45,725 bases of DNA from Bilophila wadsworthia ATCC 49260 (GCF_000701705.1 NZ_JNJP01000026.1:1-45725); one strand, 5' to 3'. Shown: positions 16,909 through 26,307, numbered from the stretch's first letter. The notes: generated by a model not told the origin, from the letters alone. Numbers and translations are program-made.

Positions 16909-17529
16909 CTATGAAGCGATTTTGGAGCGCAGGGCGTTTTCCAGCGCCTTGAGCTGTGTCTCGAGGCTGGCATCGACCACGCCAAGCTCGCTTTCCAAAA
17001 GGCACGCCCCCCGCTCAAGACGCGCATCCGGCACGACATCCAGAAAACTGGCCCCGCCCGGCACGGAGGCCAGCATGGATGCCAACCCCTCCCGGACGGC
17101 CTTTTCATCAGCGGGCGCCACGCGGATCGTCACATGCTGCTGATTGCGGACCGTCACCAGCGCATTGCGGACGATACGGACGATGCGTTCGTTTTCGTCA
17201 ATCTCGCCGATGACCTTGCGCACGGCCACAGCAACCACATTCACCAACGTGGCCTCAATGCCTTCGATGTACTCGACCGACGACAGCACGGTTTCCATCA
17301 CCTTCTCGGCATGTTCGAGGCGGCCTTCCTCCACGCCGTCGCGGTAACCTTCCTCGCGCCGCCGCTCATAGGCCTCCCCGGCCTTGCGCTCCATGTCGGC
17401 CACACGCTCACGGGCCGCGTCGAGCACGGCATTGGCCTCCAGAAGGACGGCGGCCTCAGAGGCTTTGAGCACACGCGTCCCGGCGGACGGGGTTACCGTG
17501 TCCCCGGTCAATCGAAACAGGGAGCCCAT
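16909..17529 (-). CDS. sctL: T3SS ATPase stator SctL
   Basis: A 206-aa YscL/FliH-type protein: an N-terminal helical segment rich in Glu, Arg and Ala, then a FliH-like C-terminal domain (VAVAVRKVIGEIDENERIV). It tethers and restrains SctN and links it to SctQ. I chose the ATG at 17529 because it follows GAAGGAGGTTGCACCGCA; the longer frame lacks such a site. The start lies inside the 3' end of sctK, so the two are translationally coupled. Confidence 0.88.
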   Translation of the reverse strand: MGSLFRLTGDTVTPSAGTRVLKASEAAVLLEANAVLDAARERVADMERKAGEAYERRREEGYRDGVEEGRLEHAEKVMETVLSSVEYIEGIEATLVNVVAVAVRKVIGEIDENERIVRIVRNALVTVRNQQHVTIRVAPADEKAVREGLASMLASVPGGASFLDVVPDARLERGACLLESELGVVDASLETQLKALENALRSKIAS

Positions 17530-18170
17530 TGCGGTGCAACCTCCTTCAGCAACAGCTTCTTCAGACCAAACCATACCGCCCGCTGAACCGCAGGCGACAC
17601 CGACGGCGGAGCATCCTCAATATTCTCGGCGGCCCGTTCCTTCAAGGCGGCGGGCCAAGGAGCGCGGCAAATGGCAATCGCCAGACGGCCGTGGCGCTGC
17701 ATACGTTCCAGCAACGGCTCCCGGACGTCGCGGCTCAGAAAAAACTGCCGCACACTACCGAGCTGATACTGCCCGCGCTGGATGCCATAGCGGTACAGCG
17801 GTTCCCCCAGGGCTTCACGCAGGGCCAAGACCGGCTCCCGGGTGATAATGCGAGCCAGCTCCGCAGCGTGGACACACACGCCGAACACTTTGCCCAGACG
17901 CTCCAACTCTTCCGCACTCAGGAAGGCCAAACGCCGTGACTCGTCGGTGAAATCCCAGAACCCTTCTTCCGGCGGCGCGACAGGCCACGCCAATACGGGC
18001 GAGCCACGCCGCGAGAGTTCCGCCGCCACAATCGCCGTGTTCAAACCGGGAACGCGCCATGCTTCGGGACAGTCCGGCACAACGGAGCCCAAGCGACCGT
18101 TGAAGGCCAGCATAGCCCGAAACAGCGCAGGTTTCCGTGCGATGATGTCCGAAAAAAACGAGGTGTGCAT
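17508..18170 (-). CDS. sctK: T3SS sorting-platform adaptor SctK
   Basis: A 220-aa soluble protein that resembles the YscK/OrgA group only weakly, through the region near APWPAALKERA. SctK connects the SctQ pods to the cytoplasmic part of SctD. The assignment is supported by its place between sctJ and sctL and its length. It overlaps sctL by 22 nt. The ribosome site is weak (ACAGGT). Confidence 0.75.
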   Translation of the reverse strand: MHTSFFSDIIARKPALFRAMLAFNGRLGSVVPDCPEAWRVPGLNTAIVAAELSRRGSPVLAWPVAPPEEGFWDFTDESRRLAFLSAEELERLGKVFGVCVHAAELARIITREPVLALREALGEPLYRYGIQRGQYQLGSVRQFFLSRDVREPLLERMQRHGRLAIAICRAPWPAALKERAAENIEDAPPSVSPAVQRAVWFGLKKLLLKEVAPQWAPCFD

Positions 18171-18191
18171 ACCTGTCCGGCCGTGCCAGCG

Positions 18192-19025
18192 TTACGACGG
18201 CTGATCTTCCGAGGCGTTCGCCGCCTCTTTGCGCTTCCGCAGGGCATCACGCAGGGAAAGCGCCAACAGCGCAAGTCCGGCGAGCGCCGCCAAAAAGACG
18301 ATCCCCGCGCCGATCAAGGCATATGGCGGCCCGTTCTGCGGCGCGAGCGGCAATCCGAGAAATTTCGGGGTTGGCTCCATGGGTACGGAAACCTGTTCCC
18401 GAACCGGAACGAGCATGACGGAAACACGTTCATAGTCGAGATCCGGCACGGCCTTGGACGTAAGCTCACGGATTTTGGCGACCAGGTTGACGACAGGCGA
18501 ATCCGGGGTATGGCGGAGGAAAACGGCGGCGGAAGGCAGGGTACGCGTATCGGTGGCCTGATCCGTGCCTCCGAGCACCACATGGACGCGGGCCGTCAGC
18601 ACGCCGTCGATACGGGAAAAGGTGTCGGACAGCTCCTGCGAGATGGCGTAGGCCATGCGAGCCTGTTCCTCCGAGGCGGATGAGATCATCCCCTGCCCGG
18701 AAAAAACTTTGCCGAGGTTTTCGTAGTCCGCCCGAGGGAGGTTGTTCTCTTTCAGTATTTCAAGGGACTGAACGAGCTGATCCTCATCCACGGACAAGGT
18801 GAACCCAGCCTTTCCAGCGGCGGTTTTCTCGGCCCGGATGCCGCGCTTGAGCAGCGTGGACAGCATCGTATTGACCTGCGCCTCGGTCAGCCCGCGGTAC
18901 ACTTCTACCTGACAGCCCAGAAGCGCCGCACAGAGCGACAACACCAGCAGAAACGGGAGCCAGCGCATCCCTTTTTTCCCGGACCCATGTGCTTCCGTCA
19001 TATGTCCACGCCCCGTTTCCGTCAC
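18192..19025 (-). CDS. sctJ: T3SS inner-membrane ring lipoprotein SctJ
   Basis: A 277-aa YscJ/FliF-like lipoprotein. The lipobox LLGC follows a hydrophobic segment. The ring-building domains contain the conserved GLTEAQVNTML and GGTDQATDTRTLPSAAVF blocks. A transmembrane segment lies at about residues 232-256, before a short basic tail. It forms the inner-membrane ring with SctD. I used the GTG at 19025 (AGGGGT upstream); ATG at 19001 or 18968 would shorten only the region before the lipobox. Confidence 0.95.
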   Translation of the reverse strand: MTETGRGHMTEAHGSGKKGMRWLPFLLVLSLCAALLGCQVEVYRGLTEAQVNTMLSTLLKRGIRAEKTAAGKAGFTLSVDEDQLVQSLEILKENNLPRADYENLGKVFSGQGMISSASEEQARMAYAISQELSDTFSRIDGVLTARVHVVLGGTDQATDTRTLPSAAVFLRHTPDSPVVNLVAKIRELTSKAVPDLDYERVSVMLVPVREQVSVPMEPTPKFLGLPLAPQNGPPYALIGAGIVFLAALAGLALLALSLRDALRKRKEAANASEDQPS

Positions 19026-19028
19026 ATT

Positions 19029-19607
19029 CTACCCCTGCTGCTTCAACAACGATTCAAAACCCTGATTGACCTGCTGCGACAACTTCGCCCCGCCCGTGGC
19101 CTGTACCCGGAGCATCCCCACAAGGAATTGCAGCTGGTACAACTCCGTCGCGGAAGCGTTCCCGCCGCCGACCCGCTCGAGCAGCCGGGCCAGCTCCTGC
19201 ATGCCGTCCGTCTGAACGGCATCCGTCCGCCCTTCCACGGCCTGCGGCCCGGAAGGCGATTCTATCCGCATCGTACCGCCGATGCCGTCAATCCGGCTCC
19301 CCTCGGAGATGCCGTACACGGGATCTTCGGAAGGGTTCGGAGGGATTGCCTCATCCGTACGCGTCACTTCCGGGATATCTTGACCGGCCTCCTCAAAGGG
19401 CCCGTGCTCCCGCGAGCCTTCGGCAACGCCCTGCACGGACGGGCCGCCCTGCCCATCCGGCGCGCGCAGCGCATCCTCGAAGGCACGCACCAGCTCGGCG
19501 GGAGGTTCTCCCTGCGGGCCAAGGCTCCGCAGTTCGGCCCCCTTGGAGACGCCCAGCTTTTCCAGCGCCTCCAAAAGCTTTGAAGCCCCAAGACCGGAAA
19601 TGTCCAC
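19029..19607 (-). CDS. sctI: T3SS inner-rod protein SctI
   Basis: A 192-aa protein whose last 40 residues (ATELYQLQFLVGMLRVQ, then SQQVNQGFESLLKQQG) are typical of YscI/PrgJ inner-rod proteins. The longer N-terminal part is acidic and low in complexity. SctI polymerises at the base of the needle and adapts it to the export gate. The GTG start is behind CGGCGGAGGTAGAC. The protein is longer than most family members (about 80-115 aa), entirely through its N-terminal extension. Confidence 0.85.
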   Translation of the reverse strand: MDISGLGASKLLEALEKLGVSKGAELRSLGPQGEPPAELVRAFEDALRAPDGQGGPSVQGVAEGSREHGPFEEAGQDIPEVTRTDEAIPPNPSEDPVYGISEGSRIDGIGGTMRIESPSGPQAVEGRTDAVQTDGMQELARLLERVGGGNASATELYQLQFLVGMLRVQATGGAKLSQQVNQGFESLLKQQG

Positions 19608-19633
19608 GTCTACCTCCGCCGGATTACACCAGC

Positions 19634-20008
19634 CTACGGTTCTTGCCGGAGTTTTTCAAGCAACCCGGCGGCCAGCTCCGCTCTCGGGCCTTCGCCGGCG
19701 GCCAGCGGGGCAAGCACAGCTTCGGCTTCGCCTTGCCGTCTCGCCAAGGTGTAACACAGACCAAGCAGCGCCTGCGCGTCCTCATCTTCCGGCATGGCGG
19801 CCAGCACTTCATCTTTCAGGAGCCGTTCCGCCTCGTCGAAATCATCCACCACAATATGGCTCAGGGCCTTGCCCATGAGAGCGGGCGCAAATCCCGGGCG
19901 GAGCGCGAGCACCCCCGCGTACATGGCACGCGCATCCACCACGTTTCCTCCGTGACATGCAGCGTTGGCGACATCAAGCAAACGGCTGATCTGGGTATCG
20001 GACAGCAT
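19634..20008 (-). CDS. YscG-like TPR needle chaperone
   Basis: A 124-aa TPR-like helical protein (ARAMYAGVLALRPGFAPAL, ALLGCYTLARRQGEAE). It starts behind GGAGAAACGCC; the frame is open 42 nt further upstream, without a ribosome site. Its position directly downstream of the needle gene matches yscG, whose product binds the needle subunit with YscE and keeps it monomeric in the cytoplasm. Family identity rests on fold type, size and gene order. Confidence 0.75.
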   Translation of the reverse strand: MLSDTQISRLLDVANAACHGGNVVDARAMYAGVLALRPGFAPALMGKALSHIVVDDFDEAERLLKDEVLAAMPEDEDAQALLGLCYTLARRQGEAEAVLAPLAAGEGPRAELAAGLLEKLRQEP

Positions 20009-20193
20009 GGCGTTTCTCCAATCGTAAAAAGATGCGGGCAGCCCGGGCACCCCCGGCTAAACGCAAAAAGGGGAGAAGGGGACAGCCCCTTCTCCTTGTC
20101 CGTCATCCCGTCCGACGCGCCATGCGCGGGATGGAGCCACGCAAAAGCATCCGGGGTGCGGTCCCGGAACATGATTCCGGACGGGAGACAAAC

Positions 20194-20454
20194 TCAGCCG
20201 GTACGCTGGGCAAGGCTCTTCATCATATCCGTCATGCTCTTCGTGACGGACGAGAGCGATTCCAGCATGGCATTGTACTGCCCGACTTCGAACTGGAGGG
20301 CCATCATGTCCTCGGGGCTGACTTCGTCCTTGCCCAGCATCTCGGTCATCTTGGCCTGCAGGTCCTTGCCCTTGCTGCTGATCGAATCCAAGCCGCTGTT
20401 GAACAGCTCATTGACGTTCAATCCCGGCGTTCCACTCGTGCCGTTGATATTCAT
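20194..20454 (-). CDS. sctF: T3SS needle subunit SctF
   Basis: An 86-aa helical-hairpin protein with the features of YscF/PrgI/MxiH needle subunits: a Gly/Asn/Ser-rich N-terminus, a central turn with DEVSPEDMMALQ, and a C-terminal helix carrying the family pattern QFEVGQYNAMLESLSS. Hundreds of copies form the hollow needle. It lies between its two presumptive chaperones (YscE-like and YscG-like), as in Yersinia. Confidence 0.93.
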   Translation of the reverse strand: MNINGTSGTPGLNVNELFNSGLDSISSKGKDLQAKMTEMLGKDEVSPEDMMALQFEVGQYNAMLESLSSVTKSMTDMMKSLAQRTG

Positions 20455-20482
20455 GGCAAACTCACTTTGGTTAGAAATCCTT

Positions 20483-20686
20483 TTACTTCGCCATGTTGTC
20501 CATAGAATGCAACGCAGCCTGCGTCGCTTCCCGGACGGCCTGCGCCACAGCCCATTCGTCGGGGGTCAACCCCCTATCCATATGCCGTTTGACAGCCAGA
20601 TCCATTTCCAGAACCTCATCCCGGATGCCCTGCAAGGCGCGGGGATCGTCAAGGGCATCCAGCACGGAAACCATCGCGTCACTCAT
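20483..20686 (-). CDS. YscE-like needle chaperone (YseE family)
   Basis: A 67-aa, all-helical, acidic protein matching the size and pattern of the YscE/SsaE (YseE) family. In Yersinia, YscE pairs with YscG to hold the needle protein unpolymerised. It overlaps the end of sctD by 8 nt and precedes sctF, giving the order D-E-F-G. The sequence is short, so assignment depends partly on position. Confidence 0.75.
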   Translation of the reverse strand: MSDAMVSVLDALDDPRALQGIRDEVLEMDLAVKRHMDRGLTPDEWAVAQAVREATQAALHSMDNMAK

Positions 20687-22163
20687 TGGAACCTCTCAGT
20701 CGATACACGATTATCCGCCCATCCTTACGGAGCTTCAACTCCTTCACGCCGATGGACTCGAGCACATATCCGCCGGGGAGCAGACCGCCCTCAAAGACAC
20801 GCTGCCCCGTAGCCAGACTGATGAAATGCATGGGCGTCAATGTTACCCCGGTCACCCGGATCTCCGGCATATCATCGGCTTGCGGCGCGGGAACGTCTCC
20901 CGCCTCCGCCTGCTGCGGCGCCGCGGCTTCACGCCGGACTTCGGCTTGAGGCCGCTTTTTCTCGAACGACGCAACCACATCGAACACGACCGGGACGCCG
21001 AGTTCCGCACGGGCCTTGTCCAGCACGCCGTCCAGACGGATACGCTGGGCCACATCGAACCGGCCCGCAAGCTCCACCTTTCCGGGCAGGAACCGGACCT
21101 GCACAAACGCCAGATCCGCCTCCTTCAAGAGCGGCAACAGGACCGCTTCAACCGCGTCGGCGTGACGGATGGTCCGGTCCAAACGGCTCCAGACGGCCTG
21201 GTCCCGCAGTTCCGGGACATCTTCGCGGACGGCGGAAAAGGCCTGCTCTTCCACGAGCCCGTCCTTCATGTACCCGGCAAGGTCCAGGCCGTCGTCCGGG
21301 TTATCCGTCTTCTCCTGCACGGAGAGGGAGAATCCCCGGCTTGCGAAGGCTGACGTTACGGCATCGACCCTGTCCCCGCGGAGCGTCACATCAAGATAAA
21401 CAGGGTACTGCACACCTTGTGCCAAGCGCAGGAGATCGGCCCTTTCGGCATCGTCGCGCAAGACTCCCTGCACGCCGACGCCTTCATCCTGCGGAGATAC
21501 GACCAATGTGCGAAAACCGTTTTCGTCAATAATGGTTTGGATTTCCTTGACTCTCGTTTCCGCATCCGGGGTTCTGCCCGCATAGGAAAAAGTCAGCCCG
21601 CACAGGCCCAGCAAAAGAAAAAAGGACAAGGCCAACCTCTGCGGCGGCAAGGAGCGCAACCGCTCCCAAAGCGTTTTGCCAACGCCGTTGGCGCCTACAG
21701 AAGTCCCTTCTTCCAACAGTATCATCGGATCACCGAGATCCATGACCGGCTCTTCGCGCTGCGGCTCCGCAGGTTCCGGGCGTTCCTGCACCGAACGCCG
21801 CTCCTGCAAGCCGGACGCGACCTGACGCCATGCGTCCGCCAGCTCGCCGGGCTCCGACCATGCCATGCAGGTCAAGCCCAGAAAAAACGGCGTACGCGCG
21901 GGGATGTCCGCACCGTCGGACGGCAAGGGAGCGCCATTGAGCAGTATCTCGCCGTCGAGCGGCGTCACCCGCACGGACGGGGCGCCGTCCCCGGAAAAGC
22001 CTATGACGATGTTCGCGTGCCGGGAAGCGACTGAACTGTCTTGAAGAATGATGTCGCAAGAGTCGTCGGACCCTACAAGCTGATTCCCCGCGGGCAAGAC
22101 AAGTTCCGCCCCTATGTGGGGGCCGGAAAAAAGACGAAAGACAATCAAGCCGGAGGCACTCAT
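20679..22163 (-). CDS. sctD: T3SS inner-membrane ring protein SctD
   Basis: A 494-aa YscD-type protein. Residues about 5-100 form an FHA-like domain facing the cytoplasm, which docks SctK. A transmembrane helix lies at about residues 178-195 (LALSFFLLLGLCGLTF). The periplasmic part has repeated BON/ring-building domains, which form the outer of the two inner-membrane rings and reach the secretin. The start, behind GGGAGCGCT, overlaps the sctC stop (ATGA). Confidence 0.93.
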   Translation of the reverse strand: MSASGLIVFRLFSGPHIGAELVLPAGNQLVGSDDSCDIILQDSSVASRHANIVIGFSGDGAPSVRVTPLDGEILLNGAPLPSDGADIPARTPFFLGLTCMAWSEPGELADAWRQVASGLQERRSVQERPEPAEPQREEPVMDLGDPMILLEEGTSVGANGVGKTLWERLRSLPPQRLALSFFLLLGLCGLTFSYAGRTPDAETRVKEIQTIIDENGFRTLVVSPQDEGVGVQGVLRDDAERADLLRLAQGVQYPVYLDVTLRGDRVDAVTSAFASRGFSLSVQEKTDNPDDGLDLAGYMKDGLVEEQAFSAVREDVPELRDQAVWSRLDRTIRHADAVEAVLLPLLKEADLAFVQVRFLPGKVELAGRFDVAQRIRLDGVLDKARAELGVPVVFDVVASFEKKRPQAEVRREAAAPQQAEAGDVPAPQADDMPEIRVTGVTLTPMHFISLATGQRVFEGGLLPGGYVLESIGVKELKLRKDGRIIVYRLRGSNE

Positions 22164-24034
22164 AGCGCTCCCGCAGGCCGTGCCTGCGCCTGTACTCCGG
22201 GCGATTGCCGCGCCGCGGGCGGCGACAACGGGGTCGCCGTGGCGGGCGTCACCGTCTCCAGTTCGGGCCGTTTCCGGGAGCAGCCGCTCTGCGGGGCCGC
22301 CGGAACCCGTTCCTCATAATCGGCCTGCGTCGGCGATCTGTGGAATGTGGGTTCGTCCACGCGGGGGGGCGTCGTAGGGATCTCATCCAAATGGATGACC
22401 TTCGGCGTAATGAGGATCAGGCGCTCCATGCGTTTGGTCCCCTTGCTCGTCGTCTTGAAGAGGTTTCCGAGCACGGGGATGTGCATGAGGATCGGTATCC
22501 CGCTGGCATCCGTGGACTTCTGCTCGTAGTAGTACCCGCCGATGAGCAGGCTCTGCCCCGCGCCCACGATGGCCTGCGTGTTGATCTTCGTCTGCTTGAT
22601 GGGCGGAACGCTGTTGTCGCTGACCGGCGCATCCTTGCTGTCGTTCTGGTCGTCCTGCACGCTGACCGCGAGCTTGATGGAGGTTTGGCCGCGTTCGTTG
22701 CGGATGATGTGCGGGGTCACGCGCAAGACCGTCCCCGCCTCGACCTTGAACAGGTCCACCGCCTGATAGCCTTCCACCTGGATGTAATAGGTGCTGGTGT
22801 TTTCCAGCGTGGCCTGCACATTGTCCACTGTCAGCACAGAAGGCCGCCCGAGCATCCTGGCTTCGCCTTCCGCCTCCAGCGCCTGGATGCGGGCAAGGAA
22901 GAAGTCCGCGCCGTGCGTATAGATGGTGGACAGGTTCATGCCCGTTCCGGACGGGGTGCCCATCGTGGGCAGAGGCGAAAATTTGTCTCCGGTGCCGGAA
23001 AACTCGCCTCCGGTGCTCCAGCCCTTGTCCCGGCTGTTCGCGCCCTGATACGTAACGCCGAGATCTCGTTTGAAGTCGGAATCGATGTCCACGATGGCGG
23101 CATGGATTTCCACGAGTTCCACAGGCCTGTCGAGATCCGCGATAACCTTGGCGTAGTACGGCATCCGGTATTCGGCATCATTGACCAGCACCGCATTGAC
23201 GCGCGGATCGGCCATGATGTTCACTTGCGTGGCATTCTGCGGAGCGGCCTGTCCGCCCTGCTGCGCGGCGGGGGCGGGGGCATCGGGAGCCACGGGCGTC
23301 ATCCGTCCCTGCGCGATGAGCCCGGTGCCGGACAGCTTGTCCACGGTGGCGGTGTCCTGCGTCACCCGGGTCGCGGAATTGGGCGAACCCGTGACCATGG
23401 CCCTGAGGATGCTCGCCACTCCGGGGATGGTCACCGTTTTGTCCATGCTGTTGACGGACATGTCTTCCGCCCACGCATATTTGAGCGGAAAGACCTTCAT
23501 CACGAAATTGGTGATCTGCGCCTCTTCAAAGGCGGTGACGGCGGCTGAAATCTGGGCAAGGTAAGTGGGCGGGCCGGACACGACGATCATCGCGCCGCCG
23601 GGGGCGAGCGTCGCGGGCAGTTGCGGGGCGAACACCGCCGATTGCCTGAGCATCTGGTACAGACGCTCCGCGGTCATGGCCCGCGGGGTGATGAACGTCC
23701 GCGACAGTTCCGATTCGCTGTAAAAATAGAGGGTGGAGCCGAGCCGATACCATGTCACGCCAAAGGCGGCCTGCATCCCCTTCAGGAAGGTTTCCGGGGG
23801 AACGGCATCAAAGCGCCCGCTCACCTTGCCGACCACGCCGGGAGAGAACGAAGCGCCGAGCCCCTGCGAGCGGGCGAAGTTCGTGAGGATGACTGTCAGA
23901 TCCTCATCGTCCGCATAGTGCGTGTACGGACGGGAAAATCCCCCTTGGACGGCAAACGCCGGGCAAGAAACCAGAAGCACTCCGAAAACGAGTGCAAAAA
24001 CCATCAAGAGCGAAACGCCACCACGACAATGCAT
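22160..24034 (-). CDS. sctC: T3SS outer-membrane secretin SctC
   Basis: A 624-aa secretin. The start was chosen at the ATG that overlaps the preceding stop (ATGA). A signal peptide follows (LLMVFALVFGVLLVSC..AFA). N-terminal ring domains lie at about residues 40-320, with a Pro/Ala/Gln-rich spacer. The conserved secretin domain includes VDNVQATLENTSTYY, GTVLRVTPHI and GQSLLIGGYY. It forms the gated outer-membrane channel. The C-terminal tail is Pro/Ala-rich. No pilotin gene is visible in the window. Confidence 0.96.
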   Translation of the reverse strand: MHCRGGVSLLMVFALVFGVLLVSCPAFAVQGGFSRPYTHYADDEDLTVILTNFARSQGLGASFSPGVVGKVSGRFDAVPPETFLKGMQAAFGVTWYRLGSTLYFYSESELSRTFITPRAMTAERLYQMLRQSAVFAPQLPATLAPGGAMIVVSGPPTYLAQISAAVTAFEEAQITNFVMKVFPLKYAWAEDMSVNSMDKTVTIPGVASILRAMVTGSPNSATRVTQDTATVDKLSGTGLIAQGRMTPVAPDAPAPAAQQGGQAAPQNATQVNIMADPRVNAVLVNDAEYRMPYYAKVIADLDRPVELVEIHAAIVDIDSDFKRDLGVTYQGANSRDKGWSTGGEFSGTGDKFSPLPTMGTPSGTGMNLSTIYTHGADFFLARIQALEAEGEARMLGRPSVLTVDNVQATLENTSTYYIQVEGYQAVDLFKVEAGTVLRVTPHIIRNERGQTSIKLAVSVQDDQNDSKDAPVSDNSVPPIKQTKINTQAIVGAGQSLLIGGYYYEQKSTDASGIPILMHIPVLGNLFKTTSKGTKRMERLILITPKVIHLDEIPTTPPRVDEPTFHRSPTQADYEERVPAAPQSGCSRKRPELETVTPATATPLSPPAARQSPGVQAQARPAGAL

Positions 24035-24477
24035 CAGCGCCCCATATTCCAGGCTTGCATACCGGAGAAGAAAGAAAACGCCGACGCGCCACCGCCCTGC
24101 ACCTGTCTTTTCCACCATGCCAGATCATTCAAAAAATCCTTGGCATACCCCGGCATGGAGGCAACGCTCTCGGCCAAAGGCACAACAAGGTGCAGCGAAA
24201 ACCTGCCCTCATCCACCGAAAGGACCGTCCTCCGGGAGCGCGAGGCCGCGACCATACGGGAAGCGCACTTCCGCAAGAGATCATCCGCATCCTGTTCCGC
24301 AGCGGGAAGCGGGCCAAGATCGGCCCGCAGGATGCCCGTCCGCCCATCAGGCGAAAAAAACTCCATGTCCAAATCGCCTTCAAGGCGAAAGCGGAAGACG
24401 CCGTCCGCGCCGGGAGAGGCCTTTTTCCAGCCTGCAGCCGCCGTCAGTGCGTCAACGGATTCCTGCAAAAGCGACAT
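24034..24477 (-). CDS. YscB-like type III chaperone (CesT/SycE fold)
   Basis: A 147-aa acidic protein with the alternating strand-helix pattern of class I chaperones (DGVFRFRLEGDLDMEFF, ILRADLGPLP). It begins behind CAAGGAGGCAAC. It lies immediately upstream of the secretin gene, exactly where yscB is in Yersinia. YscB pairs with SycN on the gatekeeper YopN; a SycN-like gene is present in the right operon. Function is inferred from fold and position. Confidence 0.65.
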   Translation of the reverse strand: MSLLQESVDALTAAAGWKKASPGADGVFRFRLEGDLDMEFFSPDGRTGILRADLGPLPAAEQDADDLLRKCASRMVAASRSRRTVLSVDEGRFSLHLVVPLAESVASMPGYAKDFLNDLAWWKRQVQGGGASAFSFFSGMQAWNMGR

Positions 24478-24527
24478 GTTGCCTCCTTGGGGGAACTATG
24501 CGGTCTTCCACAACGCCTTGTCAATCA

Positions 24528-24782
24528 TCAAACGCGGAGACCCCAAACGTGCGGCATGGGGCCCTTCCCGCACGAAGGCGTATCCTTCAGGCATTCGTCA
24601 AGCTGGCGGTCACAACGCTCCACCCGTTTGCCGAGAGCCTCGATTTCCCGTTGTTCGGCATCCGTCAGGGCCTCCAAGGAACGCCCTTCCGCTTCGAGCT
24701 TCTCCGCGATGGCCGACAGCACCGCCGAACATGCGCTCAATTCTTCCAAAAGCCGATCTTGCGGTTCGCTGTTCGTTACCAT
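24528..24782 (-). CDS. Small helical protein of the T3SS operon, function unknown
   Basis: An 84-aa protein with a good ribosome site (GGGGGAGGATC). It is mostly one long charged helix (residues about 8-60), followed by a Cys/Pro/Gly tail; there are four cysteines overall. I recognise no family. Its position between the translocator genes and the YscB-like gene suggests a chaperone, regulator or secreted accessory protein. Confidence 0.6.
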   Translation of the reverse strand: MVTNSEPQDRLLEELSACSAVLSAIAEKLEAEGRSLEALTDAEQREIEALGKRVERCDRQLDECLKDTPSCGKGPMPHVWGLRV

Positions 24783-24792
24783 GATCCTCCCC

Positions 24793-25131
24793 CTAATTAT
24801 ACTGCAACGAAGGGACGGCTATGCCCCTTCTGGAGCAAAGGGATTCGAGCTGCTCGAATTTAAGCGGCATATGCGAAACGACTCCGGACGCCGAGCGGCT
24901 TTCCAGATAGACCATTTTATTGCCGTTATGGTCGTGGTACGGCGTGAAGCCATAGGTGGAGCCCCGGCTGTCCCGTTCCGTCACCGTGGGCCCCGCAGGC
25001 GTGATGCCCTTGTTTGCCGCCGCGCTGATGGCGTTCGACACGCTCTCGATCGACGCGCCCCCGTTGGCGGATACGCCCGCATTGGGGGAAACTCCCGAAA
25101 CCTGTTGCGTGGAAATGCCGTTGATAGCCAT
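24793..25131 (-). CDS. Putative secreted protein of the T3SS operon, function unknown
   Basis: A 112-aa protein starting behind ATAGGAGGTCGT. The first 45 residues are rich in Ser, Gly, Asn, Val and Ala with few charges, as in type III secretion signals. The second half is compact, with TYGFTPYHDHNG and a C-terminal CSRRG. No family is recognised. It lies 8 bp after sctB and may be a small secreted substrate. Confidence 0.6.
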   Translation of the reverse strand: MAINGISTQQVSGVSPNAGVSANGGASIESVSNAISAAANKGITPAGPTVTERDSRGSTYGFTPYHDHNGNKMVYLESRSASGVVSHMPLKFEQLESLCSRRGIAVPSLQYN

Positions 25132-25139
25132 ACGACCTC

Positions 25140-26114
25140 CTATCCCAAAATCCGTGAACGGGTCTGGTTCATATTCTGCTGGATGGCGTCCTGCGTGGAG
25201 ATCGACTTCTGGATCAATTCGGACAGGCTGTCGTTGATGCTCTTCAACGCATCGCGGCTGGCCCGCATCCGCTCCTGATCGGCTTCCATCTCCTTCATGG
25301 CGGCGTCGTACTGCGCCCCGATGAAATCCCCGACGGAACCGACGATGCCGCTTACCCCCTGCCCGAGCTGGGACATGGACTGCCCCATGACTCCGTAGCT
25401 CTGGGACTGAGCCCCCAAAGCGCCGGACTTTGCATCCAGCGTCTTCATTTGCGTCTTCACATCCGTCATATCAGCCTTCAGCGACGCCTTCCGGCTTGAA
25501 TACTCCGCATTGAACTGCTTCAGCTCATCGCCGGACAACTTCGCCCCTTCGCTCCGCAGGGATTTGAGATCGGCCTGCTTGTTTGCGATGTCGGTCTGCT
25601 GCTTGCCGAGGACGCCCTGCTCCTTAGCCAGCGCCCCCTGCTGCTTGCCCATGTTCAACTGCTTCATGCCCATGCCGAACTGGACAGCGCCCATGCCGAT
25701 GTTGATCGCCCCGGACACGACGCCGCAGACGAGCTGCGCCACGGCCTTTTTGCGGATTTCATCGGCCTGTTGCTCCATCGACATGGCGATGCTGTCGGTT
25801 TGCGCTTTCATGACCTCACGGTTTTCCTTGCGCTGTTCGGCGCTCATTTCCGTAATGAGGGCATTGATGCTCGCCATCGGGGAGGCCACGCCCACCCAGG
25901 CGCCGAGTGCTCCGAAAGAACTTTTCGGCGGGGTGAGCGTCGGCAAATCGTTGCGGACCTGCGCGGCGGCCTCCTGAAAGGAAAGCCCCGCATCCATCGC
26001 AACCTGTAGCTCCTTGTCCACGGCAGCTCGGGAAACATTGACCGTCCCCGCATCGTTTATCAGTTGATTGTAAACCTGTTGTTGATCGGATGACAACCCT
26101 TGTATGCCTGACAT
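25140..26114 (-). CDS. sctB: T3SS minor translocator SctB (YopD/IpaC-like)
   Basis: A 324-aa protein with one hydrophobic, Gly-rich segment (about residues 123-150), long heptad-rich regions on both sides, and a C-terminal amphipathic helix. This is the architecture of YopD/SipC/EspB proteins, which insert into the host membrane with SctE. It starts behind AGAGGATACGCAT and lies after sctE, matching yopB-yopD. A 193-bp gap separates it from sctE. Confidence 0.8.
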   Translation of the reverse strand: MSGIQGLSSDQQQVYNQLINDAGTVNVSRAAVDKELQVAMDAGLSFQEAAAQVRNDLPTLTPPKSSFGALGAWVGVASPMASINALITEMSAEQRKENREVMKAQTDSIAMSMEQQADEIRKKAVAQLVCGVVSGAINIGMGAVQFGMGMKQLNMGKQQGALAKEQGVLGKQQTDIANKQADLKSLRSEGAKLSGDELKQFNAEYSSRKASLKADMTDVKTQMKTLDAKSGALGAQSQSYGVMGQSMSQLGQGVSGIVGSVGDFIGAQYDAAMKEMEADQERMRASRDALKSINDSLSELIQKSISTQDAIQQNMNQTRSRILG

Positions 26115-26307
26115 ATGCGTATCCTCTTACTGCTTACGGCCTTCCCGTATACGATTTGGCCACCGCTCATCCCGGTACGGGAAAACGCGAACTGCCCTCT
26201 CAGCCACTCACGAAACGCCGCATCCATCACGCGGCACAAGCCTCTTCCTCCGCACCCATCAACCGGAAAAACCGGAGTGTGGCGTGAGAGCACCGCCTTC
26301 CACCGCG

